The notes under the pieces were generated by a model. The model was given only the letters and a program-made list of their open reading frames with translations, had not been told where the DNA came from and made no database searches. From Macrothele yani (taxonomy: Eukaryota > Arthropoda > Arachnida > Araneae > Macrothelidae): a DNA stretch of 64,000 nt. The stretch covers positions 119,982,270-120,046,269 of the forward strand of contig CM076995.1 of the NCBI GenBank assembly GCA_039090855.1. Reading direction: 5' to 3'. Positions 37,218 through 49,200 of the stretch are shown here, piece by piece (within the stretch, counting starts at the first letter, position 1; each line of letters starts with the position of its first letter). Made by a program: the position numbers and the translations under genes.

Positions 37218-40200
37218 ATTTCTTGAGATGCAGTAGTACAGAAAATTTATAACATACCAAACTCTCAATTCTGTGTTCCAAAACTTAAAGAAAAAATGTA
37301 CTGGGATAAAGTTGCGAGGTTGATGAAGGGTTGTATTCATACGATTTAAGAATTTTATGCAATAGGCATAGAAAATGAAAATAAATCCTTCAAATGCATA
37401 ACTTCACTTCCAAACTACAAAACCGAAAAAATAATAGTAAAGCTGTTGAGACGAAAACCTTAGGGTAAAAGATATTTAAAACAAAAAGGAACTGCATCTA
37501 TCAGCTCTATCAATACTCAAGAAAAATAAAATTGCAGGAAACTGCTACACACAATGTTATTATCTTACAAATTGCTACACAACCTCAAAAACAAACCATA
37601 TTGACAGACGTCTGTATAATTTTAACAACAGGCTGCTACTAATTTGGTACCTGTATTCCTTGTGCACTCAGTATAGATTAAATTCAGAGGCAGTGAAAAA
37701 TTTATCAGCATCCATAAACTTTGCATTTATTCAATTCTATTTAAACATTTTTAAGTGAAAATGATGAAAAAAAAAAAAAATTCCTAGAGAACACCTCATT
37801 CGACACTCCACCAGGTCTAACCTCTATAATACTGAAAACATATTGTGTGGGCAAAATTGCTGCATGCAAATCAAAAGGCTTCTATCTAATGCCACACACA
37901 AAAGCAAAATCTCTTCTCAAAGCTATCATTCAGCTAAAACTTTCACTAATAGTGTTATTTCTGAATGATCACTCACAGAGACAATGGGAGGTTACACAAC
38001 AGCCATGACATGCAATCACATCACTGCCTATATGTATATAGAAGTGCTTTCCTTCTCCTCAGTGGAAGTTAAAAATGTAACTACCCCACCTCTCAGAATA
38101 AAGTGCAATAAACATTCAGTAAAAAAAATTGTATGTTCTTTCAAAAGAACATGACATTCATGATTCATAGTTACATGCATGTAATTAAAAATATTCGATT
38201 TTTTTACAAGGTTTAAGTTGTGTGTTTGTTTTTTTTCAAACATTTCAAGGCCAAAATACTTAAATAAAAAAAATAAAAAAAGCTGCAATTTCCATACACT
38301 TAACCAAGAAGCATTCAAACAACCTAGCACATTTACAAAATCAAACATGAAAATTCTGCTACCATGGAAAACAGCAAACAAATAGAAAATTTTGCTAATT
38401 GTTGTGCCTACATAATTGGGAGGAGGATAGACTTTCAAAGATGTAGGTAATATTGCATGAAGTATAAAACAGAAAATGTATGAATCCTCATTTTTTCCAA
38501 TGGTTAGTGTCATCTGATAAAATGAATCTTCCAAACTGAACCGCTAATGCAGAGACATTGTGCATGCAGAAGGCAACCCAAGATGACACTGTTAGCAGGC
38601 CTACCCCCTAAAAAAAGATGCTAAAAATGCATACAATCTTTAATACACAGTGGACCATGAGAACAACTGATCACTCGTTAACTGAATCTATTATTTTAAA
38701 AGGAAAATGGATAAGTTGTTCCAAGTTACTTTTCTGTAATTTTGGGGATAAGAGAGACAACTCTTTTATGTTGTTAAAAGTGAAAATTCCAAATGAGTGA
38801 TTCATATGCTGAGCAGCTGTTGTGCTACATTTGTTTTTGGAAACTGCTTTTTTTTATTTTAGCTTTTTCTCTCTAAGACTGATATGCAGAATGCTCATAT
38901 TTTTTTTTTTCTTTTAGAAACTGGACTGTGCTTGATTTTTTTTTTCCCCTTCCTCATATTTGGTGCCAAGCCTGCTATTGGGTTTGGTCAAAGGAATTTA
39001 TGGGAATGGAAACCACTGCACTTTGGAGGATGGAAGGTAGGTTAGCTGATTTATCACCAATTGTTACAAAAGCAACTGAATGACTTAAATGTGCTTTAGT
39101 CGATGGAATTGGGGAAAGCAAATTACATGGGGTAGTGGCATGGAACAAGGTAACACAAAGGGGGAGAGAGAGAAAAGTAGGACAGTTGGCATCATAGCTA
39201 AACTGAGAACCGATTATGTATTGGCAGGCAAGGCAATCACCTGATGTGAGTACAGCAAGCAAATCAGTCAGCTGACTGCAAACAGCACAAAATATTTGTA
39301 AGGCTGATACATACACAGGGTTACCAAATTTGGGAAACACAATTTCATAACCAATAAAAAAATTTCATAACCACTTTTAAAAAGACATCAGCTTAAATAC
39401 AGGAGTTGCATTGCCGATCCTATTCTGCACAATTTGCAACAAAACAATCATTTTGGGAAAAATATTGGCAATTACCTTTTTGAAAAAAATTTAATTTGGC
39501 AAATGAGTTGGCAAAAACTTTAAAAAGCCAGAGCAACCGCTGCATATATATATAAATGTACACCCAGTGAGCAAAATTTGCGGTCGCCTAGTCGCCAATG
39601 GCGACCAGAAATTTATTGTTGACGAGCAGTAAAAATATTAAATTGTTTTTCTGTTCAGCATTTGAAGCTGTTGGGCGGTATCTTCACAAAAAATATTTTT
39701 AGCTCAAACAGTATCTTCACAAAAATCATTTGAACTGTGATGGTGTCTTCACTTTCAGTAAAATGTTATCTTAAAAATATTTCAGTGTGAGAGGCATCTT
39801 AAGTATTGTATTTTTAACTGGGCTTTCATTTTTTTTTTTTTTCGTTGTCATGAAATATTTTTAGTAAAACGGTCTCTGACGGAGGCGTATCAATCAAGGG
39901 CTATTGTATCAATCACTGCATCATCACCAGCAGCCCAGCAAGCCAACAAGAGCCTCTTTTGTGGGCTGCGCAGCGACAGCTGATGCGAAGCTCGCTGAAA
40001 GGAACCCGTAAGCACTATGGGAAGAAGCATTTCTTCCCCGCGTGCGTTTCTAGGTCTAACTCAGAGTGGGGATGGGCATATCGGTGGATATTCATTCCCG
40101 AAACATTTACACATCCGTAATATGGGTGGAAATTTTTGACGTATCAGCAAAAACCACAATGTTTTTCTAAAGAGCCAAAGAATTTGCATGAATAATTGAA

Positions 40201-43200
40201 CCAAAGAATTCATATCTGCAGCAGTTATTGGCACATCGATGAATAAATCGCCGTTCAATATATCAGTGATAGCTCACTAATTCAACATCGAGTTACCATA
40301 ATATTTGTTAAAGTGCTTGATGTATCGTAAACCTCGATGCATTGGCTCCAGTAACATCAAGGATAAGAACTCGATTTTCGGCGACGAAACATCGCAGAAA
40401 AACGATTAAAAAAAATCGTTAATTCGCGACATAGAAAGGTGATATTCCTTCTCTGTACAAGAATATGAAAAAGAAAGGTGATATTTCCTTTCTCTGTGGT
40501 AAGAATATGAAAAAGACAAATCCATTTACTTTACAAGAATACGAAAAAGACAAATTCATTTACTAAAATTTCGAGTTGATCGCAGAAAAATGTCGAGTTG
40601 ATTGCGCTATTGCAGTTTCAAACATCAGTCATGAAACCTAATTTTTGGGGGGTGGGAGGGCGAGGGAGGACTTATCGGTTCCTGTAACATCAAGGAAAGA
40701 ACTCAATTTTTGGTGATGAAACATCGAGCAAAACGGCAAAAAAGTCCCTAATTCATGACCTAAGATTACATTTAAAAGAATGCAGCAAAGAGAAATCCAT
40801 TTACTTCACGTAGAAAATATTCTTTTGCAGTTTCTGACGTCGATTATCACTTGGAAAAACGTCGATTCTCAAAAACACTTATATTTTTTCCCATTGGTAC
40901 TCCGATTAATCTTTGCTGTACCAGCCGGGATTCCAGGAAACGTATTTATGTACATATGAGGAAAAGAAGCAGGGTGGTGTATGACCGACATTTTTTTAAA
41001 TGTTATTTTAGTTATTTCTTTTCCTCCAGCACTAAAAAATATTGGCTTTTGATGACTTTTCTGGTTTATTACAACTTGGAGGGTTATTATTATTACTACT
41101 ATTTTCTGAGATCTCAGCTGTAGCACAATCACAGAGTTGTATATATATATAAATATTTGCATACACAATCATTAAAACAGAAAACTTGCTGCAAATTCAC
41201 TGTCTCACTCTTTTACTGTCTCTTGCATGTCACAGTGGGGTCATTCCATGTGAAATCACTTAAAAAAAAAACATTCCTGCCACTCAATCTCAGATTTGTT
41301 TGAAAATTATTTTACTGTAGACATTCAGGAGAATAGCATATCAGATTTTTTTCAGATTTTTTTGCATAAGTATTCTCACCTGTGGCGTCACCTGAAATAT
41401 GTGCATTAGTGTGAACAAGGTCACTGCACTTTGCTTATATCTCAAGGTCACTGCTTGTTACCCCTTTTCCTCTAATAACTTCAAAAATTTCTAACCAATT
41501 CTCATGATCTTGGTATCTAATTAAAAATAACATTTTAGGCTACATGATTAGACAATTATTTGTTTTGTTTTTATTTAATTATTGAGATATACCATGACAA
41601 AGAAATATTTACATTATTTATTTTAAATTGCTATAACTTCTCTATACTTACATTGACAGGATTCAAACTTGCAGGGTTGTTAAGTGGTTAGCTTAGCAAC
41701 ACATAGTAAAAATTTGGTAAAGGTGTTTTCTTGTACAGTGAAAAAAAATGAACACATCTGCAGCCCAAACACAATGTAACTTATAATTGTTTAAACATAT
41801 ATTCACTCAAATTACAATACTGGCACTAACTGGCTGTGATGACAATGAGAAAGTATCAAAACATCTACATTGCAACATTACATACATAACATATACCTTA
41901 ATTATAATCTATGAGCCCCCCCCCCATGTGGAAATTATTTCCAAGTGTCAAACAAATTGGTTATTTTGTCAGTAATTGTTTGTGATGTGGAATATGTTCT
42001 TCCAGTTGTGGTTACAGGAGGGGATACTTTCTGCAAAATGTTACCAAATGGTACCCAGCACAAATCTGGCTGCTCAGGCCAAACATAAGTTGGAGTAGGG
42101 CCATGAAGATGAAGGAAATGCACATAGCAATCTTCATGATTTTGTGACACATCAATGATTTTTCCAAGCCACTATTTTTTGTTGTACACACAGGCAACAT
42201 ACTCTTCCTTTGAATAGGTTGATAAGGATTCTGTAATGCTGACATCTTGTTTTATAACCTTGGCAGTGAAAGCATTAGAACTGGTTGAAATTTGTGATAC
42301 TTTTTGTGTAAATTCATCCACAGGTTTGAAACAATGACTGCTTGTACCTGCTAAATCTTGCTTCATAGCACTTTCTTAATTTCCTTTAGTATTTCTCTTC
42401 ATAAGAGAAATACTAATTCACTGCCTTTGCTTAGTTATCTAAGTCAGCACTGACTGGTTGGGCAGCAGTCCCAGAGAGATGACTCACAGCCATGGGGAAA
42501 GCAACAAGCTACTCATCTGTAGAGGCAGATAAGCAAGAAAAAAAGTTGAGTCAGACTTCCTGTTTTCAGACATGTCATTGTGCACCCACAGCGGCAACAT
42601 TCACAATGGCAATTAAAAGCAGCTATATTGACAAAACATACTGACTTCCATGCCATATGTATAAACATCAGCAATGTATCCTGACTTTGGGTGAATTTTC
42701 TTCTGACACATGCACCCACTGGGTCTTTGAAAAGCTTGCATGCTGTTAGGTAAAGAAAAATTAATCAGGAGCGTGAAAAATAACTAAATTGTGTAAAACA
42801 TTATAAATTATTAATAATATAGAACTGCCTCTGTTGAAAGAAACAAAAAAAAAAAGAAAGAAAGAAAGTTTTAATGGCATCAAAGGTAAATTTTTTAGGA
42901 AGATAAATTTTAAGAACAAATATTTAGCCTTTATATCATCATCATCATCATCAACCATTATCAATCTACTGCTGGATGAAGGTCTCACCAAGTTTCTTCC
43001 ACAATGGTCTATCTTGCACCAGTCTCCTCCATGTCACTTTCACATGCTTTCGAATTTCATACACCCATCTCCCATGTGGTCTTTTTCTGGGTCTTTTCCT
43101 GTCCCGTGGAATCCAGTCTAGAATTTTGGTTGTCTATCGGTGGTCCATTCTTCTGGCAACATGTCCAGTCCATTGCCATTTCAGGGAATTTACTCTGATC

Positions 43201-46200
43201 ATGATGTCTTCTGCTTGTAATTTTCCTTACCCATGAGTTCCTCTTCTTAATATATATATATATCATAAAACTTACATCGGAATGCATGTTAAATAACAAG
43301 ACATACTTTTTAAGAAAAATACATTCAAACAATGGTAAGTTACATTATGTTTGCGTGTTTGGGCTGCAGATGTGTTCATTTTTTTTTCAATGTACAAGAA
43401 AACACCTTTACCAAATTTTTACCATGTGTTGCTAAGCTAACCATTTAACAACCCTGTGAGTTTGAATCCTGTAAATTTAAGTATAGAAAAGTTATAGCAA
43501 TTTAAAATAAATAATGTAAATATTTCTTTGTCGTGGTATATCTTGATAATTAAATTAAAAAACAAACAAATAATTGTCTAATCATGTAGCCTAAAATGTT
43601 ATCTTTAATTAGACACCAAGTTCATCAGAATCGGTTAGAAAATTTTGAAGTTATTGGAGAAAAAGTGGTAACAAGCAGTGACCTTGAGACATAAGCAAAG
43701 TGCAAATGCGTATATTTCAGGTGGCGCCACAGGTGACAATACTTATGCAAAAAATCTGAAAAAAAATATTATATGCTATTCTCCTGAATGTCTAACAGTA
43801 AAATAATTTTCAAGCAAATCAGACATGGTGTGGCAGGAGACTTCACATGGAATGAATGACCCAGTGGTGTGATGGCAAGTGAAAATGTTTTTTGGCTAGT
43901 AGAGTTAGACCTGAAATTTTGAGCCCTGTGTACAACTATCCAGACTGAGGTATATTTATATATATATACACACACACAACACATAAGTATATTAAAGAGG
44001 GGAAGCACTATGCTCCTCCTTATTTTTCCTACAGGAAAAGTATCCCCTGCTGTTCTGCTAGTAACAAAAATCTACTCATTATACTTTGAGTGCGCTTAAA
44101 GTGAGTTGAAATACTCACCATTTTGCTGCAAGATTTCATAACATGCCTTTCTTTAAAATTTATACCTGAAAAATGTCCTGACTCCATAAGTACTATAATG
44201 TAAATTGATCTCAAAATTTTGTAAACAACACATGTACATGTATTTATATGCTAAGACATCTCTTGCTTTATCAGTTTTTTTTGTGGGGGAGGGAACAAAT
44301 GCCTCCCCCTTCCTACACTTACATTGTCAGATGGATTACGCTTCATGTGGCCAGTGCATGGAGAATTACTTAAAATGTTTGCCAAAAACCAAACATTAAT
44401 TAAAAATAAAAACAAATTCATGATCTTTTTTTTGAATTCGTAACTCATGATTTTCATTACCAGTAGACACCCCGATACAGCACTATGCATTTGTAAGGCT
44501 GGAATTTGAGCTCGTTAATCAAGAATCCACTGTATTTGCCATCATGAAACTTAGTCTTCTTTCAGGTCAGACTCATTGAATGACTGTAGTGTTGTGTGGG
44601 GGATACTTAACACTCTTCACACATAGTGAATTATCCATTAGTGCCATAGCCAAAACCTTTTTTTTTTACAAAATTTAAATAATTCAATAAGTATTGTGTG
44701 ACATATATTTCAATCAATATGCTGTGGCATACATCCCATGTGCTGTTCTGTATGAACCTTCATTTTTCTGCGGAAAGCAACAAGTGGTGCAAGCCGACAG
44801 AACTTTATAAACTAATATACAGTCCTTGAACTGGACTCCACTTGGTTCTACATCGCCAACTGTTCTATTTTGTGCATTTGAATGTCTGCTGTAATGCTTC
44901 CCTAAAAAAAGGGCCTCTTTAACTCAACTAGAGACAGAAACACGTGTTTATGTCTTCATTCTTCTTCTGAAACGCAGCTCAACCAGTTTGACCCAGAGTA
45001 GCAGAATGTAGACATACGCAGATAGTTTCCAAATTATTAGCAGATTTTGCAGATAGTTTTTGCTTGTAGATTAAAAAAAATAATGTTATATTTACAACAA
45101 TTATTAAAGCACTCAAAGCTTTACTCAGATTAATATACTTCATTCTAACTTCACTTGAAGAACTTTCACTTATTTTCCACATCTTTTCAGTTCTTTTGTT
45201 TTCTTGCCTATAGATTTTATCAAGGTGTGTTTTCAACATATAGGAACTGCATCAAAAGTTTCATTTACACAGAAAGAATTTAAATTTTATTGCCAGATTT
45301 ATCTTGCAGTTGCCAGTTATTAAATTAAAATCTTTTCCTTATGTATTTTTCAAGTCTACTATTTTTTGAACGAAGTTGTTGAAAATGATAATCATAATCT
45401 TCGAAGGTTTGTTAATGGAACTGTTTTTCTGAATATAAACATTTTCTTTAATTAGTCGCTTGTTTTATGAGGTTCATAGTCCAATATTTTTCCAGTCTAT
45501 TTCACACACATTGCTACACATTTAATTGTAATGTACTTATTTTGTTCTCATTGGAATCTGTAATGTTCTAATAATTTTTTATTAATTATCCTTTAAATTA
45601 TCTTATTCTATTGTTATCTGGTTCACGCTTCACAGGTTTATAGCAAGTTTTCTGTTTCAATGGTTGTGTATGCAGATATATTTTATTTTTATACAACTCT
45701 GGTCTGGCCTATCACACAGAACCCCTTTCGCCATCAAAGCATGGAACACTTACCCGTCTTAAGAATTTATGAGTCTTGCGGATTCATTAAAAACAGCATA
45801 GAAGGAAGACAGGCAGTCTTGAAGAAGCCTCTGGAGAGTCCAGAAATCTGTGATGAGGAGAAGAGCTGTGGCAAGATAGGCGCTGAAAACAAATAATGGG
45901 GAAAGATAAATTACACAGAGGCATTCCCCAGCAGGGCGAACATCGAGGTCCAACATTACCTGAGTGCTGCAGACTAATGCTGATACTGGGTAATAAACAG
46001 CAAGCTTGAAGCTGAGCAAGGTAGGCTGGCACCATATTTGAGCTGAACTCTCAGTAAACATACATCTGCAGTGGTTACATAACGAAAGCTGCATGAACTG
46101 CCCTGTTCGTTGCTGTGCATCAATTAAAAACTTTAAGAGTGCACTCCATATCATATGATTCATAAGCAGGCCTAAATGGCATTAAGAAATCCGATTCTCT

Positions 46201-49200
46201 TCCCCATCGGCATAAGGCCCAGAAAAATGCATACATGCAGAAGTGTTATTGTCGCCTATTGTAAATATCTGTATAAGCAGTTTTTTTGTTTTTTTTAAAT
46301 AGGCATCTGTATAATAATATGATTTACATGCATGAAATATTATAATGTGCAGATATTTACAATAATATCTGCATATTATAAATTATATATGTAGATCATT
46401 ATAATAATTTATTTGCTAAAAAATTATTAAAATGTGCTCATGTCAATGCGTTTGTGCTTAACTAGCGCTAAGATGTTCATCTAAATTAATCATAGTTATC
46501 AAAAGGTGTAGTAGCACTTGAACTAGAACATGACAGTGGAACATTAATCTAGTTTTCTTTGCCACCATTAGAGCAGGGTGAAACATTAATCTAGCTTTTC
46601 CTTGCTTATTATAAAATGTGTGTGTCACTGAATTATGAACTTGTGCTGTTATTCAGAGTGTGTGTCATGATTGTCTAGCTGGCAGGGTGTAGCTGTGTAG
46701 AGCAAACATCTGGGTCCAACAGCTACATCGATACAGTGAGGGTTATCCATAAACACAATGCAACATTCACAACACAACACTGATAAATTTTTTATATATT
46801 GTTCGTGTTACATTTTGGGATTTTCTGTTTCTTTTTTTTTTTTACTTCATTACTTCACTTCAGTTGTCTTCATTGCCCTTCCAGAAATAATAATTGGCCA
46901 ATTTCTGGACACAATACTGCTGGAAAGTACTCATGGGAATCTCACTATCTCAACAGTAGTACTTCCCGATTAGGAAACTGAAAAAAGTTGGGAGTGAATT
47001 CTGAGATGGATCCTCCTTTAAACTAGATGACCGACAGCTAGTTGACTGGTTCACATGTGTCATACTGACATTTTTCGCAGCTACAAACCCTCAGAAGTCA
47101 AGACAGGGTTCCCACGATCCTTAGAAATCTTTAAAAAGTGCTTAACTTTTTTAAGGTGCTTAAAAGCCCTTTGTTAGGAATTCCCTGAAGTACTTAAAAA
47201 AGTACTTATCCTCCTACCCCCCCCAACTGCCTGCATGAAATGCAGATGTTACAGCATGTAGTGCATACAACTTCTGCTGCTGGTTGGCTATGTTAATGAT
47301 GACGCCATGTGGTGTCAGCAGAAAGCCCATGGGAGAACACGGGGTAGGAAGAGCTCTCGTCAGTGACTCATGACCAACTGACTTTGACTCTAATTCTGAC
47401 TTTGGTTTTACAATTCAGGCCATGAAATAATTACATGTGATATCCAAATCTAGATCTTGTAACTTTAACTATAGTTTTATGATTTACATACTTTTTGCTG
47501 CATATGTAATTATTCTCTCATATGAAAACTGATTTGACAAGCAGAACAGTCTTTTAAATTGCATAAATTCTAATTTATTACATCCACAAATTTGAATAAC
47601 ATGCAACAATATTGAAAGCTTCATCAACAGACTTTAGTTTGTATAGTTAAGACATGTGTAAAGTATATTTGTATATATGTTATTTTCGTGTGTGAAATTT
47701 GTAAGGTCCTTAAAAACATTTTGTGGGGTGGTCCTTAAAAAGTGCTTATATTTTTTGAGAGAAAATGAGTGGAAACCTTGCAAGAGTATAACATCTCTTA
47801 GCTGTAACCTCCCCTACATGTTAAATCTATCAAATACAAACTAAATATTCCCTTACAAAATAACAGAAAATTGAGGTCACGTTTCCCATGACATGAAATT
47901 ATCAAATTAGATGTCGTATGCCTGGAAAATATGACCTATCAATGTTTAACTATTTTCAAAAACACTACCCAAATACTGCTGTGCAGCATTATTCCATACT
48001 TCCTCTGTAACATCAATGCTGGAGTTACTCTTACATTGAATCATCATCATCATCATTATCAACTATTATCAATCCACTGCTGGACGAAGGTCTCCCCAAG
48101 TTTCCTCCATAACGGTCTGTCTTGTGCCAGTCTCCTCCATGTCACTCCCACATACTTTCGAATTTCATCCACCCATCTTCCATGTGGTCTTCTTCTGGGT
48201 CTTTTCCTGTCCCTTGGAATCCAATCTAAAATTTTGGCTGTCCATCGATGGTCTGTCCTTCGGGCAGTATGTCCAGCCCATTGCCATTTCAGGGATTTAA
48301 CTCTGATCACGATGTCTTCCACTCTTGTCATTTTTCTGATCCATGAGTTCCTCTTCTTATCTCTCCTGGTTACAGCAAGCATGCACCTCTCCATGCTTCT
48401 TTGAGTTGTCTGCAGCCTTTGTATGTCTCTTTTAGTTAAGGTCCACGTCTCTGCACCATACGTAAGCACTGGAAGGATGCATTGATCAAACACTTTTCTT
48501 TTAAGACATAATGGTATATTGCTCTTGAAAATTATGCTGTTTCTTCCAAAAGCTCTCCAGGCAAGTTTTGTACGCCGATTAATTTCTTCATCAATGTGAC
48601 CCTCACTTGATATCTGCTGTCCAAGATAAACGTACGTTTCTGTTATCTCCAGCTTTTCTCCATCAATCGATAAATCTTCATTTCTTGTAAAAGCATTGAA
48701 CATCACTTTTGTCTTCTGAAAGTTCATTATTAATCCCACTTCTTTACTCTTGTCAGTAAGTTCCTGGATCATACTCTGCAGCTCTGATGGGGTAGTTGCA
48801 AAAATGACTATGTCATCAGCAAAACGAAGGTGGGTTAGATAATCTCCATTAATCTTTATCCCTTTGTTTTTCCAGTTCAGTGATTGAAAGACATTGGTAC
48901 ATACGTATTAACGCCACCGCAGCAGAAGTTGTGCTAATGCGCCAATAAAGAGCAATCTTGTTGTTCGCACGCGCAGGCATTAACGCCACCGCAGCAGAAG
49001 TTGTGCTAATAATAAATCTACACCTAAAATTTTTGCGACAAATCATAAAATAAAACACTTTATTTAAAAACATAGTAGTCAATCGGATTTCGGTAGAAAA
49101 TGGTCCGATATAGAGTTCAACATAGATTCAAAACAGTCTCTATTTTCTTTCACCTGATGCTGTCGCCATATGAACGTATTAACGCCACCGCAGCTACAGA

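Larger units (their letters stand above)
41238..43862. mobile_element. Long-TIR DNA transposon with 4-bp TSD
   Basis: Inverted arms of about 530 bp (41238-41790 and 43333-43862) begin GGGTCATTCCATGTGAA on each side; the right one carries a four-base insertion. AGTG flanks both ends (41234-41237 and 43863-43866). The 2.6-kb element contains a transposon-type C-terminal coding remnant at 41935-42366 (minus) and a later LINE-1 fragment at 42933-43248. Four-base duplications occur in the Chapaev group among others, but I cannot assign the superfamily. Confidence 0.72.

Noticed and set aside
48849..49082. Frame at the left Merlin end as a gene
   Set aside because: It is a translation of the TIR; a matching frame appears at the opposite TIR.
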